A DNA stretch of 64,000 bases, from positions 248,001 through 312,000 of the forward strand of contig JBMNJV010000006.1 in NCBI GenBank assembly GCA_050951845.1, in the 5' to 3' direction. Within the stretch, counting starts at the first letter, position 1, and every line of letters begins with the position of its first letter. A program made the translations under genes and the position numbers. Under the pieces are notes generated by a model. That model did not search any database. It was not told the DNA's origin and saw nothing but the letters and a program-made list of their open reading frames with translations. This DNA is from UBA5436 sp050951845 (lineage in GTDB: Bacteria > Bacillota > Clostridia > Saccharofermentanales > DTU023). Shown here in pieces: positions 34,462 to 43,331 of this stretch.

Positions 34462-35547
34462 TTAAACACAAAGGTAAATTGTTAATCGGAATAATGTATA
34501 TGCAACAGTTATCAAAGCTAATTGCAAGAACATATTGTCAGTTTTTTCTCCTGATCTTACTTTAAGACCGTTAAGGAAATAAACTATGCTTGCGATGAAA
34601 CCTGTTTGCAGTAATAAATTATAGCCGAATGACCAAAACAAAGAAAAAACAAATGCTAAGAAGTATAAACCTAAAGGTACAATACTTGAGGCTGACATTA
34701 CTTCCAACGCAGTTTGTACTTTGTTTGCAGTATGTAATTGTTTATCTTGCATCAAAATTCCGTAACCCAGCTTGACTCCTTCGATTAATGCCATGAAAAT
34801 TATACTGATAAAGAAGCTGAATACGAAGCCTTTGCCGCCGTAGCCATAGTTGAACCAGCCAAAACTTCTCGAGTACATATGTGCTTTGATTCCGAAACTA
34901 AGCCCGACTACGAAAACCGATAAGCCTATCAGTAAAAAGATACTCAAATAATTCTGTTTTACTTTGAAAACATCAAATGATTGTTTGGAAAATAAACTCT
35001 TAAACATCAAGCCTAACGGATTAGGTTGTTTCGGAATAACCGGAACCTGTTGAGCAGGATAAGGCTGTCCCTGGTATTGCTGTTGTTGATAAGGTTGTCC
35101 CTGGTATTGCTGCTGTTGATAGGGCTGTCCCTGGTATTGTTGCTGTTGATAGGGTTGTCCCTGGTATTGCTGCTGTTGATCAGGTTGTTCCTGATATTTC
35201 TGAACTTGATCAGGTTGTTCCTGATATTTCTGAACTTGATCAGGTTGTTCCTGATATTTCTGAACTTGATCAGGTTGTTCCTGATATTGCTGCTCTTGAT
35301 CAGGTTGTCCCTGGTATTGTTGTTGCTGATAAGACTGAGCTTGATAGGGCTCATAAGGATTACCCGAATGAGATTCCCATCGGGGAGCAACTTGCTCCGC
35401 TGAGAATTGTTGCTCTGCCGCCGAATCCGGATTCATCTGAGGGTTGTGATTTGTTTTTTGCTGAACAGGTTGTCCGCAATATGGGCAAAACTCTTGTGTA
35501 CTGTCAATCATATTATTACAATTGCTGCATTTCACCATATTTTCCAT
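34462..35547 (-). CDS. Zinc-ribbon membrane protein with Gln-rich decapeptide repeats
   Basis: The N-terminus is a zinc ribbon (CSNC and CPYC within the first 25 residues). Then comes a long Gln/Tyr/Pro region with 10-residue repeats of two types, QPYQQQQYQG and YQEQPDQVQK (30-bp units, about 35047-35330). The C-terminal ~190 residues hold about five membrane segments, similar in general layout to YIP1-like or DUF zinc-ribbon membrane proteins. AGGAGG precedes the ATG by about 6 nt. I do not recognise a specific function. The in-frame 30-bp repeats could vary in number between strains. Confidence 0.8.
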   Translation of the reverse strand: MENMVKCSNCNNMIDSTQEFCPYCGQPVQQKTNHNPQMNPDSAAEQQFSAEQVAPRWESHSGNPYEPYQAQSYQQQQYQGQPDQEQQYQEQPDQVQKYQEQPDQVQKYQEQPDQVQKYQEQPDQQQQYQGQPYQQQQYQGQPYQQQQYQGQPYQQQQYQGQPYPAQQVPVIPKQPNPLGLMFKSLFSKQSFDVFKVKQNYLSIFLLIGLSVFVVGLSFGIKAHMYSRSFGWFNYGYGGKGFVFSFFISIIFMALIEGVKLGYGILMQDKQLHTANKVQTALEVMSASSIVPLGLYFLAFVFSLFWSFGYNLLLQTGFIASIVYFLNGLKVRSGEKTDNMFLQLALITVAYTLFRLTIYLCV

Positions 35548-35869
35548 ATTAGCCTCCTAAACACATGTGATCAAGCCACATTTACTTAAGGTTAAGTTAT
35601 AGTTTAAGCTGAAATTTAATATCATTTGAGCTTATACGTTCCACAACTCATCCCTTTAGCCTTATAAATCGTTTTAAGGATATAATTACTCTTTATAATA
35701 AAAATTATATCGACAATTTAATTTTAATACAATTAAGAAATCACATATTAAAAGCCATCCTAAAGAAAGTTTAAGATTTATTCAGGATGGCTTTGATAAT
35801 TGTTGTTTGTTTTACCAATCATTAATCATTAAACATAATTATCATTAATCAAATCATGGCTTAATCTTA
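35548..35869. other. AT-rich intergenic region with a terminator
   Basis: This 322-bp gap between two minus-strand genes holds the promoter region of the downstream gene (several TATAAT-like words, none with a convincing -35) and, near its right end, the terminator listed separately. No gene is seen. Confidence 0.5.
35750..35795. terminator. Terminator of the large surface-protein gene
   Basis: AAAGCCATCCT and AGGATGGCTTT are perfect 11-bp inverted copies around a ~23-nt AT-rich loop. On the minus strand the stem is followed by TTTTAATAT. It lies ~75 bp past the stop of the gene at 35870. Confidence 0.8.
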
Positions 35870-38800
35870 TTAAAAATCATGTTTTTTCTTTTTGCGAACA
35901 AATAGCAAACTTACAGCAAGTCCGATCAGCAAAGCACTAGGAATCATCAGGCTCTGTTCACCGGTTTTACTGATGGGTTCGGCACTTTGCTTAGAAGTAG
36001 ATTTTGTATCGGCTTCCGTTTTGCCTAGATTTAATTGAGCGGAATCAGTCTTGCCAGTAGATTTCGTGCTCTTCTCAGCAGGTCCTGCAGCTGTATTCGC
36101 CGTCTCAGTTGCGGCCGGGGTTGTTTCAACCGGTTTCGGCTCTGTCGTTTCTTGCTCAACAGGCTCTGTTGCATTCGGTTCAGTCTGAATCGGTTCCGAC
36201 ACTTCGACTTTGGCAGTCGTTAACACATATGTGCTGTTATCTTTTAATTTTTGACGGAAAGAAATCAGATGGTCAGGTGCTGTTTGATTTTCCGGCAACA
36301 AATTTCCGACTATCTGAGTTAAGAAAATCGGAGTTATCATCATTATTTTACCTTGCGAAGCAAATTTATACTTGTTAAAGTTACTGACTGAATCAGTATG
36401 ATTTAACACAACTTCTTGCAAACTGTTTCCCACCAATTTATAAAGCTTATATGATTCATTTTCCGCTAAGGGCATCAACTCCTGATCTATTTCCAGATCC
36501 AACCCTACTAAAGGATTCTCAGCAACATCTCCCTCAAATATTGTTTGAAATGCAAAGTAATTTCTATCGCCAATTACTGCAGCGATAACATCACCATATA
36601 GAGCCGCAATATTTTGTGTGTTTTCTTTTATTCTCAATAATGAATGTGACAATAGTTCAATCTGCTCAATTTCAATCAGATTAATATTGGTCATTGCTTG
36701 AGGTTTTTCGTCCATGTTTAACTGTAATTCAAAATTAACAGCCAAACTTCCGCTTTTCAGCGAAATAATCACTCCGGCATCAGTCGTATATAATATATTG
36801 CCGTCCTGATCAACAATCGGTGTTGCCGAAGTATAATTTGCCTGATCCAGGTTCGGCAAATACGCCGTTTCCACTTTTCCTTCATGATAAACATAGAGTA
36901 AACCTTGTTCCGAGTTGCCGGTAAAATATACATATAACTTACCGGAATCATCATAAAGAATAAGGGGTGCACTTTTCACTTCACCGGTCAGTTCTTCAGT
37001 CTTAAATTCAATTTTCATATCGGCTATGTTAATTACGGCAAAAACCCCGGGGGACCCCCAGCCTCCATCTCCGCCGACACCGCCGACATATGCTTTTCCT
37101 GCGTAAATAGTCGGAGTCGATGTTCCGGCAACCGCAAATTGAACTGTCCTATGATTAGAGAATTTGCAGTTTACAGGATCAAAAACTATACTGTGAAATC
37201 TGCCGTCTTTAGTAGTGAAATATAAATTATTTTCATCTGCAACAATTGTGGAACGAATTTGTCCGTTTACCGAATATGTTGCCTTAGATGTACCGTATTC
37301 ATCCAGTGCCCGTAAGGTTCCTGAATCATTACCTATTATCAGATATCCTCCGATTTTGGTTGCCCCGCCCCAATAATATCCGGATTCATTATCTTGATAT
37401 TGCCAAGTGTCTTTCCCTGTTTTCAGATCAATCGCCCGCAGAATTCCACCGGCCGTATCCAAACCTTTAATGGCGGTAATCGGCACATAAACAATATCAT
37501 CAACAATAAATGGTGTACCGAGATTTTGTAATTGATAATATTCTCTGGTCCAAGGATCTTCCGCTTTTTCTCCCGGAACCCATTTTCCCATTTGATCAAT
37601 ACTGCTTGCTGTCCAGCGGCTAACCATATTGTCAGCATCAATCGCCTGTACCGCACCGCCTTCCAGCGGAACAATGATCAACCCGTTACTGTATGTCAAT
37701 CTGGAAAAATATTCTATACTGCCGGCAAGTTTAAGTGTTTTAACAAGCTGCCCCTCAGAATTCAAACAGAACAATTTGTCGCCGGCGGCATAATAGGTTT
37801 TGCCGTTAATATTCAATAAATCGGAAATCGTTGCCGGATAACCCCAATCATTTTTTTCTTCGATCTTTGAATCCCAGATTAACTCTCTTGCCGGTTCAGG
37901 AATCTTGTTAACTTTACGTACCGGAGTTTTGTTTTGCTTGTCGCCTCTAAACCCTGTCCAGCCTACAATAGTCGTATCATCTTTCAATTCTATAGGTGTT
38001 TCAGGTTGTTGTTCCGGAATATTAAAGGGATAACGCGGATCATTGATAAATTTCAGCTTAATTGTATCGCCCGCCTTGACATAAGCTGCATCATCTTTCG
38101 GATCAAGACTGGCCACCATTTCATAATCGGTTGCAGCTTGTGGTTTGACATACCACATCCAGGATGAGGAGGGTCCGTTGGTTTGACCGCTGATATTAAT
38201 CGGTTTACCCGATAATTCAATTGAATTCAGCCAGCCGCCGGGATACATCTCTATAGTTATCTCCGGATTTTTCTCCAAAGTCTGACTGACAAAGTCCACA
38301 ATAGTCGTATCTTGAGCAATAGTTTCGGTTGATTGATGCCACATTTCATGAGCATTATCCTGATCAGCTTTTGTTTCAAGAATTTTTGAACCTTCAACAA
38401 TTAAAGTCGCCGTGATTTCATCCGAATAATCCTCTTGAGCTTTACTAATTGGTTGACTTCTATTAACAATGTCGTTCTCCTCAACCGGCTCATCGGACTG
38501 AATCTGTTGATAAGTAATCATTTCTTCTGAAGATTGACTTGTTGCATCAGCTGATTCCGAGGTTGTATCAGATAATTCGTTTGTTTTTGAAGATTCACCT
38601 GTCTCTTCTGCCGATTTTGAAGATGAATCAGTCTCATCACTCAGCAGATCGTCTGACTCCGAAAAGTCTCCGGGTGTATCGACCGATTTGACAATTTGAT
38701 CATTTGATTCAAACGTTTCTGACTCTTCAGTTGCTTCTGACTCTTCAGTTGCTTCTGACTCTTCAGTTGCTTCTGACTCTTCAGTTGCTTCTGACTCTTC

Positions 38801-39118
38801 AGTTGCTTCTATTGCTTCAATTTCTTTTGTAGATTCTATTTCTCCCGTAGTTTCCGACGCTTCTGTTCCTTCTGATTCTTCTGTTGTTTCTGATTCTTCC
38901 GTTGTTTCTGATTCTTCTGTTGTTTCTGATTCTTCCGTTGTTTCTGATTCTTCCGTTGTTGATGTTTCCGTCATTTCTGATGCGTCAGTTTCAATACTGC
39001 TTGATTCTCCGGCTGAGACATCTTCATTTTCTGCCAAACTAGGCACATTGGGTATAAAAGAAAACACCATCATTATTGTCAGCAGTAAAACCAAAATTTT
39101 TGTTTTTTTGAATTGCAT
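35870..39118 (-). CDS. Cobalamin-regulated, wall-anchored DUF4430 plus beta-propeller protein
   Basis: The 1082-residue protein has a signal peptide (about 1-29), a long Glu/Ser/Thr region with TEESE repeats (about 50-230), and a domain at ~235-358 that fits DUF4430, the transcobalamin-like C-terminal domain (TATLIVEGSKIL, MYPGGWLNSI, SSSWMWYVKP, then a late AGDTIKLKF). PQQ-type beta-propeller repeats follow (~400-800: GAVQAIDADNMVSRW, GGILRAIDLKTGKDTWQYQD, GTLRALDEYG), then a Pro/Thr/Glu spacer and a sorting-signal-like end (SKTGE near 1049, hydrophobic stretch, RKKKK). The anchor motif is not canonical LPxTG. A cobalamin riboswitch and terminator lie upstream, so expression should rise when corrinoids are scarce. 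I infer a surface corrinoid-binding role; biochemistry is not shown by sequence. Confidence 0.85.
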   Translation of the reverse strand: MQFKKTKILVLLLTIMMVFSFIPNVPSLAENEDVSAGESSSIETDASEMTETSTTEESETTEESETTEESETTEESETTEESEGTEASETTGEIESTKEIEAIEATEESEATEESEATEESEATEESEATEESETFESNDQIVKSVDTPGDFSESDDLLSDETDSSSKSAEETGESSKTNELSDTTSESADATSQSSEEMITYQQIQSDEPVEENDIVNRSQPISKAQEDYSDEITATLIVEGSKILETKADQDNAHEMWHQSTETIAQDTTIVDFVSQTLEKNPEITIEMYPGGWLNSIELSGKPINISGQTNGPSSSWMWYVKPQAATDYEMVASLDPKDDAAYVKAGDTIKLKFINDPRYPFNIPEQQPETPIELKDDTTIVGWTGFRGDKQNKTPVRKVNKIPEPARELIWDSKIEEKNDWGYPATISDLLNINGKTYYAAGDKLFCLNSEGQLVKTLKLAGSIEYFSRLTYSNGLIIVPLEGGAVQAIDADNMVSRWTASSIDQMGKWVPGEKAEDPWTREYYQLQNLGTPFIVDDIVYVPITAIKGLDTAGGILRAIDLKTGKDTWQYQDNESGYYWGGATKIGGYLIIGNDSGTLRALDEYGTSKATYSVNGQIRSTIVADENNLYFTTKDGRFHSIVFDPVNCKFSNHRTVQFAVAGTSTPTIYAGKAYVGGVGGDGGWGSPGVFAVINIADMKIEFKTEELTGEVKSAPLILYDDSGKLYVYFTGNSEQGLLYVYHEGKVETAYLPNLDQANYTSATPIVDQDGNILYTTDAGVIISLKSGSLAVNFELQLNMDEKPQAMTNINLIEIEQIELLSHSLLRIKENTQNIAALYGDVIAAVIGDRNYFAFQTIFEGDVAENPLVGLDLEIDQELMPLAENESYKLYKLVGNSLQEVVLNHTDSVSNFNKYKFASQGKIMMITPIFLTQIVGNLLPENQTAPDHLISFRQKLKDNSTYVLTTAKVEVSEPIQTEPNATEPVEQETTEPKPVETTPAATETANTAAGPAEKSTKSTGKTDSAQLNLGKTEADTKSTSKQSAEPISKTGEQSLMIPSALLIGLAVSLLFVRKKKKHDF

Positions 39119-39245
39119 TTTAAGTCCTTTCTTCTTTATTCAAATTTGCTCTTTTCGTTATTGTGAGGTGTTTGAGAAGTAGTTGAAAAACAAAAAGTTT
39201 TGCTTTCACTAATGCAATACAGAGATTTAATTGCCATTTTGCATT

Positions 39246-39272
39246 AAAAAAGCTGTAATTAAAAATTACAGC
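39246..39272 (-). terminator. Terminator of the cobalamin riboswitch
   Basis: On the minus strand GCTGTAATT and AATTACAGC form a perfect 9-bp stem followed by six T. It lies between the aptamer and the surface-protein gene and is the likely expression platform. Confidence 0.85.
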
Positions 39273-39327
39273 CCGTATTTGCTCTTTTCAAATCGTAACC
39301 ACAATGACACGTTGTTTTGTTACTTTT

Positions 39328-39482
39328 GTTTCCTGGGAGGTCTTCCGGCTCATGAGTACTGTCAAAATCGTGATTTGCTTCCTTCCCGATTGCTCAGTGG
39401 ACTAACAGCAAACTTCTCCTCATTTACGGCGGCGGCACCGCACAGGTTTCACACCTGTTTCCCTTATCCCCGAAAAATATTT
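39328..39482 (-). ncRNA. Cobalamin (B12) riboswitch
   Basis: The minus strand shows the conserved parts in order: AAGGGAA followed by AGGTGTGAAACCTGTGCGG, the core GCCGCCGTAA, GTCCACTG, CGGGAAGG and the B12 box GAGCCGGAAGACCTCCC. It is followed by an intrinsic terminator and then a single gene, the DUF4430/propeller surface protein. Binding of cobalamin should promote termination. Confidence 0.94.
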
Positions 39483-39526
39483 AATTTTCAATAATTGATT
39501 ATCCGTATTTGATAATCTTATTTTAT

Positions 39527-39553
39527 CTTATAGTCAAAAAAAATCAGTGTCAA
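39527..39553 (-). promoter_or_regulatory. Promoter of the cobalamin-regulated gene
   Basis: On the minus strand a perfect TTGACA (39553-39548) precedes TATAAG (39532-39527, spacer 15) or the overlapping TAAGAT (39530-39525, spacer 17). Transcription would start near 39520, about 40 bp upstream of the aptamer. Confidence 0.5.
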
Positions 39554-39669
39554 TCTTCTTTCATACGCATTTTATTTTGATTCAACGAGTCTCATAAATT
39601 GAGTTTTTATAAGCCGGGAAAGATCAGATGGCAGAAGTCCGGAATAATATGAATTTTGTTTTATCTGCT

Positions 39670-41007
39670 TTACTTGATTGATTTAAGAATACCGGTTCTT
39701 ACCGGTTCCAGCATCGTAAAATTAGCTAAAAAATATCCGGGTAAGTCGCTTTGTTGCATTTCAGAGATTGCTTGAACAAGTTGCTCCTGCTCCGGAATCA
39801 GATGAATTTTGTTTTCAGATATTCCGCTTTCTTTCAGCAATTCACAAACTATTTTTTGCAGAGAACCTGCTAAATATAGTGCTGCAAGATTTTCCGATCG
39901 CAGTAATTCAAATTCGGCTTGCTCCAACCAGCTCGAATCAAGTCCATCAGCGTACATATTATTAAATGCCAGCATCAGGTTGATCTGCTGTTTGTTCTCC
40001 CCGGCTGTTATCAATTGCTGATCAAGGTAAACCAGCGATTGATTAATCCCTGCCGGATTTTTTACCAAATTTAACCATGCCTGATATTTATTAAAGTCTA
40101 AAAATTCAAATCTGCCTGCAGTTTCTGTTTGTTCAGATAATACCCGAGCAATCAGATCAGCAGACACATCCGCTTCTTGTGCATAGGCTATCGCTGCCAG
40201 CATATTATAAACCAAATACAATTGTGGAAACATCATCTGATAAACTTGATTTTTAACGATGAATTCCCGGCCCGGCAAATCAATGTTTTCTGCAATATAA
40301 TTTAATTCCGGAGATTTGAAACCACATTTACAGTTAAATTTTCCTAAACTGTCATAGTATCTCCGCTCATAAGATAATTCGGAATTACAATACGGGCATT
40401 TTTCCGATTGAAATTTTACTTTGGCATCTCCTGCGGAATACTCAGCTGTCAAACCGTAATAAACTACTCTTTCCGGCTTTATTTGCTGTGCAAGCCAGAC
40501 TAAAACCGGATCATCACCGTTAATATAAAGTGTCAGTCCGTGCGGCAATTTCTCACTCAAAGTTTTCGCCAGTTGCCATTTGTCGCCGAAACGATCAATT
40601 TGATCGGTAAAAAGGTTGGTCAAGATCAAATGTTGCGGATTTAGTTCAGGAAATACATTCAGCATGGTCAGCTCGTCAATTTCGATAACCAAGGCATCGG
40701 ATTTAATTCTTAAGTTACTGTCTGAACTTTGTAACAATGACGAAACTATACCTTGTTTGAGATTTGCTCCGGCCGTATTATGACATACTGACTGTCCCGC
40801 CTGACGCAAAACATCTGCCAAATAATTTGCCGTAGAAGTTTTACCGTTTGTTCCGCTAATAAAAACACGTTGTTCCGGAATTTTAAACTCACCCAAGATA
40901 TCCGGTTTCAGCCGCAAAGCTACCTTGCCGGGAAAGCTGGTTCCACCACCTTTGATTTTTTGTAATTTGCTGATCAAGGATGTTAAATAATAAACAAGTT
41001 TCGCCAT
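39670..41007 (-). CDS. murT: Lipid II isoglutaminyl synthase subunit MurT
   Basis: MurT is a Mur-ligase-like protein that, with the glutaminase GatD, amidates the D-Glu of lipid II. The 445-residue protein has the ATP-binding ISGTNGKTSTANYLADVL (about 50-67), a four-Cys zinc-binding insertion (CPYCNSEL and CKCG, about 205-230) and a C-terminal DUF1727-type domain, as in MurT. GatD is usually the next gene, but the ~190 bp downstream lack any ORF and the next gene is the B12-regulated surface protein. GatD may be elsewhere. A GGAGAA box precedes the ATG. Confidence 0.88.
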   Translation of the reverse strand: MAKLVYYLTSLISKLQKIKGGGTSFPGKVALRLKPDILGEFKIPEQRVFISGTNGKTSTANYLADVLRQAGQSVCHNTAGANLKQGIVSSLLQSSDSNLRIKSDALVIEIDELTMLNVFPELNPQHLILTNLFTDQIDRFGDKWQLAKTLSEKLPHGLTLYINGDDPVLVWLAQQIKPERVVYYGLTAEYSAGDAKVKFQSEKCPYCNSELSYERRYYDSLGKFNCKCGFKSPELNYIAENIDLPGREFIVKNQVYQMMFPQLYLVYNMLAAIAYAQEADVSADLIARVLSEQTETAGRFEFLDFNKYQAWLNLVKNPAGINQSLVYLDQQLITAGENKQQINLMLAFNNMYADGLDSSWLEQAEFELLRSENLAALYLAGSLQKIVCELLKESGISENKIHLIPEQEQLVQAISEMQQSDLPGYFLANFTMLEPVRTGILKSIK

Positions 41008-41126
41008 TAATTTCTCCGCTATTTTTTGTTAGACTGATCACTCTAACTAGTTTATACTATTTTTTGTAATAGACAACGCTATTCAAATACAAAAATTTCA
41101 TTCTAAACGGGAGAATTATTTATATT

Positions 41127-42911
41127 ATGTCAAAAAAACAGAAAATTAAATATTATATTATCTTATTTGTTCTCACACTGATTTATTGGTTCTTTGATCT
41201 GACACCGATAAATTTGCGTGATAAAGGATTCTTTATTCGTCTGCTCATCCTGAGCATTTTGATTATCTTACCTTTTCTGATCAGTCTCCCCAAAAAGAAA
41301 ACTCAAAGTGATGAAGACGACGATCAGACAAAAGATGCTAAAAATCCTTTCGATTTTAAAAATTTGCAAAATGTCCAAATCAGAATCAGCTCGTTAAAAG
41401 ATATTTTCAAACACGGTTCCGGTTTGATCTGGATACCTCTGATTCTGGCAGTGTTGTTTTTGATTTTTAATATTTCATCGGCTAAACTTTTTCAATCCAA
41501 AAAATATGCGAATTTGCTTACTGTAGAAGAAGGTGATTTCCAAGGTAATATAGCCGAAATTGCTTTCACGGATATTCCGACCGTAGATAAACAAACCGCT
41601 TCCAGACTCGGCAGCAAAAAAATGGGTGAAATTGCCGAACTGGTTTCACAATTCGAAGTTGATCCGGATTATGTGCAAATTAATTATCAGGGCAGACCGG
41701 TCAGGGTCACACCTTTGCGTTACGGAGATATAATCAAATGGTTCAACAATCGTTCTGAAGGTTTGCCGCGCTTGATTCGCGTAGATATGATTGACAGCAG
41801 TGTTGAATTGCAGAAACTCCCGTCAGGTATGAAATATTCCAATGCAGAACCTTTATTCAGAAATATCAAACGCCATTTACGCTTCAGATATCCTTTGGAT
41901 ATCATGGATAATCCGGTCATGGAAATTGATGAAGACGGCGTTCCTTACTGGGTTACTCCGGTTCTCAAACCAACTGTTGGCTGGTTTGGCGGTCTTGATG
42001 TAAAAGAAGTAATCTTATGTAATGCATTGACCGGTGAAACCGTAAAACATAAAATCGGTGAAATCCCCGCCTGGATTGATCGGGTATATTCTTCAAATCT
42101 GATTCTGGAACATATTGATTACTACGGCAAATATCAAAGCGGATTCTTTAATTCATTTATCGGTCAAAAAGGCGTCTTGCAGGCAACCGCTCTGTACAAC
42201 TATCTGGCAATTGATGATGATGTTTATCTCTATACCGGTATCACATCGGTTTCAACTGAAGATAATTCCAATCTGGGTTTCGTACTGGTTAATTTGCGTA
42301 CCAAACAAACTAATTTCTACGCAATACCGTCTGCTGACGAATCATCGGCAATGCGCAGTGCTGAAGGTGCAGTACAGGAAAAAGGCTATACAGCTACAGT
42401 ACCTATTTTATTGAATATCAACGGCAGACCGTCCTATTGTATGGCCTTAAAAGATCAGGCACAATTGGTAAAAATGTATGCCTTGGTTGATGCTCAAAAT
42501 TATCAGACAACAGGAGTTGGTGCCAGTATCAAAGAAGCTATGCAAAATTATGATATCAGCCAAAGCAATCGGTTAATCAACGAGCCTGATACTGATGAAG
42601 AACAGCTGGTTGCCAGTTCTTTCGAAGGAAAAATTACTGACCTCAGCAGTGTTACAATTGATGGTAATACTTTTTATTATTTCATGTTGGATAATGGTAA
42701 AGCTGAAGATAGCGCAGCAGATAAATACTATGAGAATCAAGTGTTCTCCGCACCTGTATATTTATCGGCTCAACTAGCTTTCCTCGAATCGGGCGATCAA
42801 GTCAAAATAGATTTTTTTGCTCCGCAAATTACTGAAGATTCGGAACAAAATGTCGCTGATCTCTCAGGACGCAAAGCAATTGAGATAAATGCGATAGAAA
42901 TCACCAAATAA
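41127..42911 (+). CDS. Conserved-looking membrane protein of unknown function (594 residues)
   Basis: I cannot name the family. There are two N-terminal membrane helices (about 8-25 and 35-52), a charged cytoplasmic loop, a third helix (about 98-116), then a ~470-residue domain presumably outside the cell. That part includes WVTPVLKPTVGWFGGLDVKE, LAIDDDVYLYTGITSV and FVLVNLRTKQTNFYAIP, which look strongly conserved rather than low-complexity. It is divergently transcribed from murT, suggesting a wall-related role, but only by position. A GGGAGAA box precedes the ATG. The gene runs directly into a 92-bp tandem repeat. Confidence 0.75.
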   Translation: MSKKQKIKYYIILFVLTLIYWFFDLTPINLRDKGFFIRLLILSILIILPFLISLPKKKTQSDEDDDQTKDAKNPFDFKNLQNVQIRISSLKDIFKHGSGLIWIPLILAVLFLIFNISSAKLFQSKKYANLLTVEEGDFQGNIAEIAFTDIPTVDKQTASRLGSKKMGEIAELVSQFEVDPDYVQINYQGRPVRVTPLRYGDIIKWFNNRSEGLPRLIRVDMIDSSVELQKLPSGMKYSNAEPLFRNIKRHLRFRYPLDIMDNPVMEIDEDGVPYWVTPVLKPTVGWFGGLDVKEVILCNALTGETVKHKIGEIPAWIDRVYSSNLILEHIDYYGKYQSGFFNSFIGQKGVLQATALYNYLAIDDDVYLYTGITSVSTEDNSNLGFVLVNLRTKQTNFYAIPSADESSAMRSAEGAVQEKGYTATVPILLNINGRPSYCMALKDQAQLVKMYALVDAQNYQTTGVGASIKEAMQNYDISQSNRLINEPDTDEEQLVASSFEGKITDLSSVTIDGNTFYYFMLDNGKAEDSAADKYYENQVFSAPVYLSAQLAFLESGDQVKIDFFAPQITEDSEQNVADLSGRKAIEINAIEITK

Positions 42912-42963
42912 TGTATTCTAATCCTTAGCATAAATATTGATTGATACATTGATCCTCATACCT

Positions 42964-43212
42964 GAATGAGTTGTGCCAAAAAAGCCGGCACTGTGAATCG
43001 TAATCCGCAGGAGTGCAATTTTTGACACCTCAGACTTGTTTACAACTGTTTTTTGAATGAGTTGTGCCAAAAAAGCCGGCGCTGTGAATTGAAATCCGCA
43101 GGAGTGTAATTTTTGACACCTCAGACTTGGTTTACAACTGTTTTTTGAATGAGTGGTGCCAAAAAAGCCGGCGCTGTGAATCGAAATCCGCAGGAGTGTA
43201 ATTTTTGACACA
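42964..43212. repeat. Three-copy tandem array of the dispersed GTGCCAAAAA repeat, 91-92-bp period
   Basis: Copies at 42973-43028, 43064-43119 and 43156-43211 share GTGCCAAAAAAGCCGGCGCTG, AATCCGCAGGAGTG and the end AATTTTTGACAC; between them lie near-identical 35-bp spacers containing TTTACAACTG. The ends GTGCCAAAAA and TTTTTGACAC are near-inverted. The same family occurs at 11.7 kb. The array fills a convergent junction. Confidence 0.95.
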
Positions 43213-43243
43213 ATTTCTCATTCAAAAATCGATTTCATAAAAT

Positions 43244-43275
43244 TGAGCCCGGCAAATATCAATTTGCCGAGCTCA
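43244..43275 (-). terminator. Terminator of trxB
   Basis: TGAGC-CGGCAAAT pairs with ATTTGCCG-GCTCA around a 4-nt loop, with one mismatch in the stem. On the minus strand it is followed by ATTTTATG. It lies 57 bp past the trxB stop. Confidence 0.7.
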
Positions 43276-43331
43276 GATTACTTAGGTATCCTCTATAAAT
43301 AAATTAAATTCATTCCGTTTATTCGTACAAT

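Noticed and set aside
35026..35403. Plus-strand Leu/Arg-rich frame opposite the Gln-rich repeats
   Set aside because: It arises from the 30-bp repeats read backwards; the zinc ribbon, membrane segments and ribosome binding site support the minus-strand gene.
39231..39494. Plus-strand 87-residue frame across the B12 riboswitch
   Set aside because: The region is fully explained by the aptamer and terminator on the minus strand, and the frame has no ribosome binding site.
42918..43211. Minus-strand 97-residue frame with repeated FFGTTHS segments
   Set aside because: It is generated entirely by the three 92-bp repeat units, without a ribosome binding site; better described as a repeat.
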